Shown one piece after another: positions 13,350 to 20,136 of a DNA stretch of 20,136 bases. The notes under the pieces are model-generated. The model was not told where the DNA came from. It saw only the letters and a list, made by a program, of their open reading frames with translations, and did no database searches. Origin of the DNA: Pseudomonadota bacterium (lineage in GTDB: Bacteria; Pseudomonadota; Alphaproteobacteria; Rhizobiales; Rhizobiaceae); contig JAEYTV010000281.1 of assembly GCA_023433855.1 (NCBI GenBank), positions 1 through 20,136 on the forward strand, in the 5' to 3' direction. The translations under genes and the position numbers were made by a program. The first letter of the stretch is position 1. The number at the start of each line of letters is the position of its first letter.

Positions 13350-15197
13350 ATGTCTGCATCGCCGAAATACATTGTATCTCACTCCCTGACGGCGGGTGAC
13401 AGCTTTCCCTTCAAACTTAGCATGGCGAGCATTGCGGCGATAAGCGGCGTCGTCAATGTGCTGGCACTGACCTCGCCTCTGTTCATGCTGCAAGTTTATG
13501 ATCGTGTATTGGCAAGCGGCAGCGTCCCGACCCTGGTCGGGTTAGCCGTACTGGCCATCGGCCTTTTCGGCTTCCAGTCGCTGCTGGACATCATCAGAGC
13601 CCGGGTCCTTCTGAGGGTGGGAGAGCATTTCGACCTTCATCTCTCCGACCGCGTCCACAATGCGGTCACGCGCCTTCCCTTGCTGACCCGCATGCCGGGT
13701 GACGGGCTGCAGCCTCTTCGTGACCTCGATAACGTACGCGGCTTCCTCTCGAGCAGCGGACCAACAGCCTTGTTCGACCTGCCGTGGGTGCCTCTCTATC
13801 TTGCGATCTGCTTTCTTTTCCACTGGTGGATCGGCGTCACGGCCCTCGCAGGAGCCATCATCCTCATAGGCCTGACCGCGCTCACAAATGCCCTGTCGAA
13901 GAAGCCCGCACGCGATGTAGTTGCTGCCAACATGGTCCGCAACGGACTTCTCGAAGCCGCACGCCGCAATGCCGAGGTCATTGAAGCCATGGGCCTTGGC
14001 AGACGCCTGGCGGCCCGCTGGCAACACGCCAACAGCGACTATCTGAGGGCCAATCGCACCGCAGCCGACGTTGCTGGAGGCCTGGGCGGAATATCCAAGT
14101 CGCTGCGAATGGTGCTGCAGTCTGCGATCCTTGCAGTTGGCGCCTATCTTGTGATCACACAACAGGCAACGGGCGGCGTCATGATCGCCAGTTCCATCAT
14201 GATGGGCAGAGCGCTCGCTCCAGTTGACCTCGCGATAGCGAGCTGGAAACCATTCCTCCTGGCCCGGCAGAGTTGGGCCCGCTTGACAGACCTGCTTGCC
14301 AAGGTTCCGCCCGCCGGTCAGAAGACCGCCCTACCCTCGCCGGAAAAGGAGTTGAGGGTGGAAGCTGCCACGATCATGCCACCGGGAGAGGTCAGGCCGG
14401 CCGCTGCAGGCATCGGATTTGCCGTATCCGCCGGCAGCGCCCTGGGGATCATCGGGCCCTCCGGCTCGGGAAAGTCAACCTTGGCTCGGGCGCTGGTTGG
14501 GGTCTGGACCCCGGCCGGTGGCAAGATCAGGCTCGACGGGGCAAGTCTTGACCACTGGGACCGCGAGTTCCTGGGGCGACACATCGGCTATCTTCCCCAA
14601 GGAGTGGAGCTCTTCGACGGTACCATTGCGGAGAATATCGCTCGTTTCGAGGAAAACCCCGACGCAGGTGCCATCATAGCCGCGGCCAAGGCGGCTGGTG
14701 CTCATGAACTGATCCTTCGCTTTGAGCAAGGTTACGAGACACGGATCGGCGAGGCCGGATCCGCACTCTCAGCAGGGCAGCGGCAACGTATCGGGCTTGC
14801 GCGTGCCCTGTACCGCGACCCGTTTCTCGTCGTCCTGGATGAACCAAACGCAAACCTGGATGCCGAGGGCGAGGCCGCCGTTGTAAGGGCGATCGCCTCG
14901 GTGCGGGAGAGAAGAGGCGTGGCGGTCGTCGTCGCGCACCGTCCAAGCGCCATCGGTGTCGTCGATCTTGTTTTGGTGATGGAGGCCGGGCGGCAAAGGG
15001 CATTCGGACCCCGCGACGAGGTTCTGGCCAGTGTTCTCAAACCGGGCTCTGCATCGCCAACTCCGCAGCGGGCGTTCCCTGCCACCGGTGTCGCAGTTCC
15101 GCCGCTGAGGGTGGTCGCAAGTCCCGCGAGGAGGGCGGTCGACGTCGAGAATAACGAAGTGCTGCGTAGCGATGCCGGACAAACCGATGGCCAATAG
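13350..15197 (+). CDS. Type I secretion system permease/ATPase, PrtD/PrsD family
   Basis: Inner-membrane ABC exporter, 615 aa, that moves unfolded proteins with C-terminal signals straight out of the cell together with an adaptor and a TolC-like channel. The N-terminal half (about 25-300) is the transmembrane domain, with the family pattern ALTSPLFMLQVYDRVLASGS near residue 40 and LFDLPWVPLY later. The nucleotide domain has Walker A GPSGSGKST (369-377), signature LSAGQRQRIGLARAL (from 473; LSAGQ is usual in this family), Walker B FLVVLDEP (492-499) and switch histidine H530. No peptidase C39 domain is present. ATG 13350 directly abuts GGGGGGTGG, an unusually short ribosome-site spacing, but no better start was found. 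It overlaps the adaptor gene by 26 bp. Homologues in rhizobia (PrsD) export glycanases and RTX-type proteins; the cargo here is unknown. Confidence 0.92.
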   Translation: MSASPKYIVSHSLTAGDSFPFKLSMASIAAISGVVNVLALTSPLFMLQVYDRVLASGSVPTLVGLAVLAIGLFGFQSLLDIIRARVLLRVGEHFDLHLSDRVHNAVTRLPLLTRMPGDGLQPLRDLDNVRGFLSSSGPTALFDLPWVPLYLAICFLFHWWIGVTALAGAIILIGLTALTNALSKKPARDVVAANMVRNGLLEAARRNAEVIEAMGLGRRLAARWQHANSDYLRANRTAADVAGGLGGISKSLRMVLQSAILAVGAYLVITQQATGGVMIASSIMMGRALAPVDLAIASWKPFLLARQSWARLTDLLAKVPPAGQKTALPSPEKELRVEAATIMPPGEVRPAAAGIGFAVSAGSALGIIGPSGSGKSTLARALVGVWTPAGGKIRLDGASLDHWDREFLGRHIGYLPQGVELFDGTIAENIARFEENPDAGAIIAAAKAAGAHELILRFEQGYETRIGEAGSALSAGQRQRIGLARALYRDPFLVVLDEPNANLDAEGEAAVVRAIASVRERRGVAVVVAHRPSAIGVVDLVLVMEAGRQRAFGPRDEVLASVLKPGSASPTPQRAFPATGVAVPPLRVVASPARRAVDVENNEVLRSDAGQTDGQ

Positions 15198-16503
15198 TGA
15201 TTTGACCGACGCAAAAATCCGCCGATCCATCCGACGACACCTGGCTTCTGGCCTTCTCGCAAGCGCCGTCATGATCGGCGGCGCCGGAGCATGGGCTGCC
15301 GTAACCAACCTGGCCGGCGCCGTGGTTGCTTCGGGACACTTCGTCGTCAACTCCTACGTCAAGAAGGTCCAGCATCCGACCGGTGGTGTCGTGGGGGAAA
15401 TTCTGGTGCGTGACGGCGACGAGGTGGCCGCCGGTCAAACCGTGATGCGCCTTGATGCTACCCAGACACGCGCGAACCTAGCGATCGTCACCAAACGGCT
15501 TGACGAACTCACGGCACGGATGGCGCGCCTCGAGGCGGAGCGCGACGATCACGATGCTATCGCCTTTCCTCAGCAGCTTGTGACGCGAGCCGGCGATCCG
15601 AATGTTGCCGCGGCGATGCGAAGCGAGAGACGGCTGTTTGAGTTTCGCAAGCAGGGCCGTGACGGCAAGAAGGCTCAGCTTCAGCAGCGGGTCGCTCAAT
15701 TCGAGCACGAGATCCAAGGCTTGAAGGCGCAGGAGATCGCTTATCAGCAGGGGATGGAAGTCCTCGGCAAAGAAATCATCGCTCTGGATCGTTTGCGCGA
15801 ACGGGGTATCGTGTCCGACCAGCGCCTGAACAGCTTGAAGGCGCAGACCGCCACCTTCGGCGGCGAACGCGGGGAAAAGATCGCATACCAGGCGCAGGTC
15901 GCTGGCCGCATAACCGAAACGCAGCTGCAAATGCTGCAGATCGATCAGGATCTCAAGACGGAAGTGGGCCGGGAGCTCCGTGAGGTCCAAGCTCAGATCG
16001 GAGAATATGTCGAGCGCAAGATCGCCGCAGAGGATCAGCTGAAACGGGTAGATATCGTCGCGCCCCAATCCGGCGTTGTCCACCAACTGGCAGTCCACAC
16101 GATCGGTGGCGTCATCAACCCCGCCGATCCGGTGATGTTGATCGTGCCCGAGGGCGACGATCTGGCGCTCGAGGTTCGGATTGCTCCGAGAGATATCGAC
16201 CAAGTCCGGGTCGGGCACAAGGCGTTGCTGCGCATGTCCGCCTTCAACCAACGCACCACGCCTGAACTCATCGGCGAGGTGAGCCGGATCGCAGCCGACC
16301 TGACGACCGACGAGCGTACAGGTGCCTCCTATTACGTGGTGCGGATCACCGTTCCCGCGCCGGAGATTGCGAAGCTCAAGGGCCTCTCGCTTGTCCCGGG
16401 CATGCCCGCAGAGGCCTTCATCCAGACGGAAGACCGCACCGCGTTGTCCTATCTCCTCAAGCCGCTTTCCGATCAGGTCAGCCGGGCATTTCGAGAGGAA
16501 TGA
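15172..16503 (+). CDS. Type I secretion periplasmic adaptor, HlyD/PrtE family
   Basis: Membrane fusion protein, 443 aa, linking the ABC exporter to an outer-membrane channel. A short cytoplasmic N-terminus is followed by one membrane segment (about residues 26-48), then the lipoyl half-motif HPTGGVVGEILVRDGDEV. A long alpha-helical, coiled-coil hairpin (about 100-285) is rich in Q, E, L and K. The second half-motif, DIVAPQSGVVHQLAVHTIGG, leads into the beta-barrel. The start ATG 15172 lies inside the end of the exporter gene; ATG 15187 (MANSDL) is an alternative, and neither has a strong ribosome site, which suggests translational coupling. The stop is only 12 bp from the convergent ornithine cyclodeaminase stop, leaving no room for separate terminators. 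A TolC-like partner must be encoded elsewhere. Confidence 0.92.
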   Translation: MPDKPMANSDLTDAKIRRSIRRHLASGLLASAVMIGGAGAWAAVTNLAGAVVASGHFVVNSYVKKVQHPTGGVVGEILVRDGDEVAAGQTVMRLDATQTRANLAIVTKRLDELTARMARLEAERDDHDAIAFPQQLVTRAGDPNVAAAMRSERRLFEFRKQGRDGKKAQLQQRVAQFEHEIQGLKAQEIAYQQGMEVLGKEIIALDRLRERGIVSDQRLNSLKAQTATFGGERGEKIAYQAQVAGRITETQLQMLQIDQDLKTEVGRELREVQAQIGEYVERKIAAEDQLKRVDIVAPQSGVVHQLAVHTIGGVINPADPVMLIVPEGDDLALEVRIAPRDIDQVRVGHKALLRMSAFNQRTTPELIGEVSRIAADLTTDERTGASYYVVRITVPAPEIAKLKGLSLVPGMPAEAFIQTEDRTALSYLLKPLSDQVSRAFREE

Positions 16504-16515
16504 CCGGCGTCGGCA

Positions 16516-17574
16516 TCAGGATGCTGTCTTAGCCTGCCGCCTCAAGAGCATGCCGAAGAGGTCACGGGGTTCATCGGGGTCGGCCAGCAGATCCAGCGGG
16601 TCGATGTATCCCGATCCGTTGCCCCTGTCGCGAACATAGCGCAAGGCGGAGAAGTCCTCGGTTGCAAAGCCGACGCTGTCAAACAAGGTGACCTGCGAGT
16701 CCGAGCTCCGGCCGGGCGATTGCCCGGCAACCACCCGCCAGAGTTCGGTCACCGGATGGTCCGCGGACAACTGCTGTATTTCCCCTTCTATGCGTGTCTG
16801 TGGCGCGAACTCGACGTAGATGTCGGATCGCAGAAGTATATCCGGGTGCAACTCGGTCTTGCCGGGGCAGTCACCGCCAACCGCATTGATATGGATGCCG
16901 GGACCAACCATGTTATCGGTCAAGATTGTGGCGTTCTGTTTGTCGGCAGTTGCGGTCGTGATGATCTGGGCCCCTTCCACGGCTTCCTGGCCGGAAACGC
17001 AGATCTCCACATCGAGCCCGAAATCCCGCAGGTTATTCCGGCAACGCTCACTCGCGGCGCGATCGACGTCATAAAGCCTGAGGTGCTTCACCCCCACCAG
17101 AGACTTGAAGGCAAGCGCCTGAAACTCGCTCTGCGCCCCGTTGCCAATAAGCGCCATGCAACTGGCGCCGGTGGGCGCCAGATAGCGAGCGGCAATTGCC
17201 GACGTCGCTGCAGTTCTCAGCGCGGTCAATATCGTCATCTCGGACAACAGCAATGGATAGCCGCTGCCGACGTCGGCGAGAACACCAAATGCCGTGACAG
17301 TCTGGCGTCCCGACCTGGTGTTCTTCGGATGGCCGTTGACGTATTTGAAGCCATAGAGACGGCCATCACTGGTTGGCATCAGCTCGATCACGCCGTCGGG
17401 TGAATGGGATGCAACTCGGGCGATCTTGTCGAAACTCTCCCACCGGCGGAAATCCTCCTCGATGTAGACCGCCAGCTCTGCCAGAAAGGTCTCAATGCCC
17501 GTGCCGAGAACAAGATCCATCATGTTTTCGACGCTGATGAAGGGAACGACGTTGAGGTTTGCAGGCGCGGACAT
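16516..17574 (-). CDS. Ornithine cyclodeaminase
   Basis: NAD+-dependent enzyme of the OCD/mu-crystallin family, 352 aa, that turns ornithine into proline with loss of ammonia. The substrate lysine is in GFKYVNGHP (K77), the arginine of the ILTALRTAATSA segment is R120, and the dinucleotide-binding GNGAQSE is at 144-150. The catalytic aspartate is D235 in VGGDCPGKTEL. The C-terminal TEDFSALRYV pattern is also typical. ATG 17574 shares its A with the stop of the upstream arginase gene (TGATG), and AAGGAG lies six bases before it. The arginase partner argues for true ornithine cyclodeaminase rather than alanine dehydrogenase or another family branch. Together they form an arginine-to-proline catabolic route, as known in Agrobacterium and rhizobia (arcA-arcB type). 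Confidence 0.92.
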   Translation of the reverse strand: MSAPANLNVVPFISVENMMDLVLGTGIETFLAELAVYIEEDFRRWESFDKIARVASHSPDGVIELMPTSDGRLYGFKYVNGHPKNTRSGRQTVTAFGVLADVGSGYPLLLSEMTILTALRTAATSAIAARYLAPTGASCMALIGNGAQSEFQALAFKSLVGVKHLRLYDVDRAASERCRNNLRDFGLDVEICVSGQEAVEGAQIITTATADKQNATILTDNMVGPGIHINAVGGDCPGKTELHPDILLRSDIYVEFAPQTRIEGEIQQLSADHPVTELWRVVAGQSPGRSSDSQVTLFDSVGFATEDFSALRYVRDRGNGSGYIDPLDLLADPDEPRDLFGMLLRRQAKTAS

Positions 17575-18494
17575 CAGTAACTCCTTGTGGGGCGATCGAG
17601 GACCTTGCGCCCCATCAGGCTAGCCGTCAGATCCACGAGCAGCGTCGCGGTACGACCGCGTTCGTCCAGAAAGGGGTTCAGTTCAACGAGATCCAGACTG
17701 CTGACGAGGCCGCTGTCATGCAGCATCTCCATCACCAGATGGGCCTCCCGAAAAGTTGCTCCCCCCGGAACGGTCGTTCCGACGGCCGGCGCCACAGTGG
17801 GATCGAGGAAATCGACGTCCAGGCTAACGTGCAACAGGCCTCCAGCGTCTTCGACTCTCTTGATAAAGCTACGAAGCAGCGGCGCCAGGCCATGCTCGTC
17901 GATATCGCGCATGTCATGCACCATGATCTCGCTCGCCTTCAGCGCCAGCCGCTCCGAGGGGTCCACCCTACGGATGCCTATCATGCAGACATGGGCGGCT
18001 TTGACCGGATGGGAAAGTGGCGGCATGTAGCCCCCAAACCCGTGTCGGCCGGTAAAATATGCCACCGGCATCCCATGCAGGTTGCCACTGTTGGTGGAGT
18101 CGAGCGTATGGAAATCCGTATGCGCATCCAGCCAGAGCACGAAAAACGGCCGCCCAAGCTCTGCCGCACGCCGGGCGGCGCCAGCCACCGTCCCGGCCGA
18201 CAATGCATGGTCGCCGCCAAGAAAGATGGGCATACCTTCGGCACTCTCCCGATAGGCGAGATCACAGAGCAGGCCGGTCCATCCGGCGACCTGCGAAAGT
18301 CTCCGGACAGCCATATTGGGATGCATCATGGGGGGCTGTTCCGGAAGGCTGAGATTGCCCAGGTCTGTCACCTTATGGCCGAGCTCCTCCAGGGCAGCCT
18401 TCAGGCCCGCCGTCCTCAGCGCGCTCGGTCCCATTTCACATCCGAGCCGGGATGCACCGTCCTGAAGTGGAACGCCGATCAGCTTGCAATGCAT
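17574..18494 (-). CDS. Arginase
   Basis: Manganese ureohydrolase, 306 aa, splitting L-arginine into ornithine and urea in the cytoplasm. Metal ligands are visible: H96 in GGDHALS, D123, H125 and D127 in WLDAHTDFHT, and D226 and D228 in SLDVDFLDP. Arginase-specific features are SGNLHGMP (136-143) in the substrate loop and E271 in LVELNP; these speak against agmatinase. The N-terminal VPLQDGASRLGCEMGPSALR is the usual arginase start. GGDHA replaces the more common GGDHS. ATG 18494 is preceded by AAGGAG seven bases upstream. It is first in a two-gene operon with ornithine cyclodeaminase and divergent from an Lrp/AsnC gene, the standard arrangement for an arginine- or ornithine-inducible operon. 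Confidence 0.94.
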   Translation of the reverse strand: MHCKLIGVPLQDGASRLGCEMGPSALRTAGLKAALEELGHKVTDLGNLSLPEQPPMMHPNMAVRRLSQVAGWTGLLCDLAYRESAEGMPIFLGGDHALSAGTVAGAARRAAELGRPFFVLWLDAHTDFHTLDSTNSGNLHGMPVAYFTGRHGFGGYMPPLSHPVKAAHVCMIGIRRVDPSERLALKASEIMVHDMRDIDEHGLAPLLRSFIKRVEDAGGLLHVSLDVDFLDPTVAPAVGTTVPGGATFREAHLVMEMLHDSGLVSSLDLVELNPFLDERGRTATLLVDLTASLMGRKVLDRPTRSY

Positions 18495-18552
18495 GTCATA
18501 TCTCCTTGGCCCTCATCCAAGCATGAAGACCCGTCATGGTGAACGGCGCGAT

Positions 18553-18602
18553 TTGCCAAACGATGTGTAATTTCTTATCGAAACGGCAAGTGGAGTTGCC
18601 AA
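18553..18602. promoter_or_regulatory. Divergent promoter/operator region between arginase and lrp-type regulator
   Basis: TTGCCAA occurs twice as a direct repeat (18553-18559 and 18596-18602), 43 bp apart or about four helical turns. The second copy is also the right arm of an inverted repeat GGCAA-GTGGAG-TTGCC (18585-18600). Read on the minus strand, TTGGCA (18602-18597) and GATAAG (18579-18574), 17 bp apart, make a good arginase promoter. On the plus strand TTGCCA (18553-18558) and TATCGA (18576-18581), 17 bp apart, may serve the regulator gene. The repeats overlap both, as expected for Lrp-type control. Confidence 0.5.
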
Positions 18603-18603
18603 T

Positions 18604-19047
18604 TTGACCAGCCATGATTTCGACAGCCGCCTTGTAACGTTGCTCCGCCACAATGCGAGGCGCAGCATCTCCGATCTGGCCGCAGAACTTGGCGCGTCGA
18701 GGGCTACGGTGCGCGCGCGGATGGGGAAGCTTGAAACGAACGGCAGCATCCTCGGCTATACGGTGATCCTTCGGGCGGACACGGTAGGACTGCCGGTACG
18801 CGGCATCATGATGATCGAGATTGAAGGACGGGTCACAGAGCGCGTGATCAAGGCCCTCGACGGCTTTCCGGAGATCTCCAGTATTCACACGACCAATGGC
18901 AGATGGGACTTGATCGTCGAACTCGGGACGATGACGCTTGCCGATCTCGACAACGTGCTTCGCCGCATCAGGCTCCTGCCAGGCATCACCGCCAGTGAAA
19001 CCAGCCTTCTGCTGGCGACACCCCGCAGCACCAGAGCCCGCCTGTGA
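18604..19047 (+). CDS. Lrp/AsnC family transcriptional regulator
   Basis: Small feast/famine regulator, 147 aa. The N-terminal helix-turn-helix (about residues 5-50) reads LLRHNARRSISDLAAELGAS, then RATVRARMGKLETNGSILGY. The C-terminal RAM ligand-binding domain (about 65-140) includes VRGIMMIEIEGRVTERVIKAL and IHTTNGRWDLIVELG. The start is TTG 18604 with GGAG at 18592-18595; no ATG is available before the HTH. It is transcribed away from the arginase gene, so it is the probable regulator of the arginase/ornithine cyclodeaminase operon, with arginine or ornithine as a likely ligand. This rests on gene position, not on residues. It ends 24 bp from the convergent permease gene. Confidence 0.9.
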   Translation: MTSHDFDSRLVTLLRHNARRSISDLAAELGASRATVRARMGKLETNGSILGYTVILRADTVGLPVRGIMMIEIEGRVTERVIKALDGFPEISSIHTTNGRWDLIVELGTMTLADLDNVLRRIRLLPGITASETSLLLATPRSTRARL

Positions 19048-19071
19048 CCCCCCGACCGAATGCGACGAAGA

Positions 19072-19935
19072 TCACTTGATCGCTCCGGCCGTCATGCCGT
19101 TGATGAACTGCCGGGACAGGACGATGTAGAGAATGATCACCGGTGCCGAAGACAGCATGAGCCCGGCGAAAAGGACGCCCCAATCCGTCGTATACTCGCC
19201 CATGAAGGTGGTAAGCCCCTGTGGAAGGGTCTTGAGGTTATCTTTCTGGATGAAGATCAAGGGGAAAAAGAAATCATTCCATATCGGGACAAGGTTCTGG
19301 ATTGCAGCGATCACGAGGGCCGGCCGGACCAGGGGCAGCATGATCGACCACATGATCCGTGGCTCGCTGGCACCATCCATTCTGGCGGCGTCCTCAAGGT
19401 CGTTTGGTAATGAACGGAGGAACCCGGTCATGATGAACACGGTGGTCGGCAGTCCCATGGCCACATAGATCAGGACCAGCGAGAGCTGGGTGTTGAGGAT
19501 GCCGAGATCCCGCATCAGAATGAAGAGTGGGATGATTGCGAGCTTGAGCGGCAATGTAAGGCCGGCCAGAAAGAACATGAGCACGAAGCTTGCTCCCCAG
19601 AACCGGTAGCGGGCGATAGCGTAGGCCGCCATCGTACCGAGCGCCAGAATGATGACGATCGCGGATCCCGTGACGAGCACCGAGTTGAGGAGATAACGGA
19701 CGAAATTGGTTTCCGTCCAGATCTTTGCGACGTTTGCGGCGTTAAGGAAGTCCGGAACCGCGAAAGGTGACTGGAAGATCTCCGCATTGGTCTTGAATGC
19801 TGCGAAGAACATAATGACGATGGGTCCGAGCATAACAGCCGTATTGATGATCAGGATGATCTGGACTAGTCCGTCCCGGCCGAGAGTAGCCAGAAGCCCG
19901 CGTCGATCGTAATAACTTTCCCCGGCAGCACTCAT
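19072..19935 (-). CDS. CUT1 ABC importer permease, MalG type (second importer)
   Basis: Inner-membrane permease of 287 aa for a carbohydrate-type importer distinct from the one at 8920-13089. It begins with a short basic leader and a helix (IILIINTAVMLGPIVIMFFAAF). The EAA loop reads EDAARMDGASEPRIMWSIMLP, and the end RQFINGMTAGAIK is typical of MalG/UgpE-like subunits. ATG 19935 overlaps the stop of the upstream permease as ATGA, showing translational coupling. It is the last gene of its cluster visible on this strand; no ATPase follows it, so the ATPase and binding protein lie upstream beyond the window or are shared. The substrate is unknown. Confidence 0.93.
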   Translation of the reverse strand: MSAAGESYYDRRGLLATLGRDGLVQIILIINTAVMLGPIVIMFFAAFKTNAEIFQSPFAVPDFLNAANVAKIWTETNFVRYLLNSVLVTGSAIVIILALGTMAAYAIARYRFWGASFVLMFFLAGLTLPLKLAIIPLFILMRDLGILNTQLSLVLIYVAMGLPTTVFIMTGFLRSLPNDLEDAARMDGASEPRIMWSIMLPLVRPALVIAAIQNLVPIWNDFFFPLIFIQKDNLKTLPQGLTTFMGEYTTDWGVLFAGLMLSSAPVIILYIVLSRQFINGMTAGAIK

Positions 19936-20136
19936 AGCTGAATTTCCCGCGCACGAAGCCGGAAGGTAATGAAACCAGCCGTAACCGCGATGAAGAGGAA
20001 TATCAGGACGGCCAGTGCGCTGCCCGCGCCGAAGTCCTGCGCGGCCCCCGACTGATTGCCGAAAGCGGTCCGATAGAAGTAGAGCCCGAGCACATCCGTC
20101 GCGCCATGTGGCGAGCCATCAAGCCCGGCCATGACG
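19932..20136 (-). CDS. CUT1 ABC importer permease, MalF type, 3' end only
   Basis: About 68 C-terminal codons are visible; the rest lies beyond the window edge. The segment VMAGLDGSPHGATDVLGLYFY continues to RTAFGNQSGAAQDFGAGSAL and corresponds to the region after the EAA loop of MalF/UgpA permeases (usually VMTGGGP...). It is followed by the last membrane helix (LAVLIFLFIAVTAGFITF) and a basic tail, RLRAREIQL. The methionine near 20132 is internal, not a start. The stop overlaps the next permease start by four bases (ATGA). The usual GGGP motif is replaced by GLDGSP. Confidence 0.85.
   Translation of the reverse strand, partial: VMAGLDGSPHGATDVLGLYFYRTAFGNQSGAAQDFGAGSALAVLIFLFIAVTAGFITFRLRAREIQL

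Noticed and set aside
16504..16515. Terminator between the convergent adaptor and ornithine cyclodeaminase genes
   Set aside because: Only 12 bp separate the stop codons and no inverted repeat is present there.
17559..18542. 327-codon open frame on the plus strand
   Set aside because: It is antisense to arginase with all metal ligands intact; no domain seen.

Overview
The window looks like a chromosomal or megaplasmid segment of an alphaproteobacterium of the order Hyphomicrobiales, most likely Rhizobiaceae (Rhizobium, Sinorhizobium or Agrobacterium type). The basis is the GC-rich codon use, a fructose-importer ATPase that reads very like rhizobial FrcA, the pair of carboxy(nor)spermidine enzymes, an arginase/ornithine cyclodeaminase pair and several binding-protein-dependent sugar importers. 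This is judged by reading only; no database search was possible. No tRNA, rRNA, insertion sequence, CRISPR array or obvious pseudogene was seen.

Layout. (1) 1-720 (+): 3' part of a FrcA-like ATPase. It faces 768-2810 (-), a glutamine-dependent NAD+ synthetase, with a hairpin between the two. (2) 2937-5877 (+): a promoter, a long structured leader carrying a 57-codon ORF, then carboxynorspermidine decarboxylase and carboxynorspermidine synthase (spermidine or norspermidine synthesis), closed by a strong hairpin terminator. (3) 6079-6816 (+): a GntR/FCD regulator. (4) 6962-13089 (+): a probable six-gene operon with its own promoter: a second GntR/FCD regulator, a PLP lyase of the cystathionine beta-lyase family, and a complete CUT1 ABC importer (binding protein, two permeases, ATPase). 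A perfect 11-bp hairpin lies just after the binding-protein gene. (5) 13350-16503 (+): a type I secretion ABC exporter and its HlyD-type adaptor, without a visible substrate or outer-membrane partner. (6) 16516-18494 (-): arginase and ornithine cyclodeaminase, stop/start coupled, divergent from an Lrp/AsnC regulator at 18604-19047 (+). (7) 19072-20136 (-): two permeases of another CUT1 importer, the upstream one cut by the window edge.

How they work together. Region 6 should turn arginine into ornithine and urea, then ornithine into proline, with the Lrp protein as likely switch. Region 2 builds triamines from a diamine and aspartate semialdehyde. The two regions therefore both touch the arginine/ornithine/polyamine node, although nothing shows co-regulation. 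Region 4 imports an unknown solute and carries a C-S lyase type enzyme instead of sugar-catabolic enzymes, so the imported compound may not be a simple sugar.

The most interesting part is the roughly 410-nt leader before the polyamine operon. It has a promoter, a small ORF with a good ribosome site, four consecutive hairpins and repeated segments able to pair in alternative ways. This is the layout expected of a polyamine-responsive attenuator or riboregulator.
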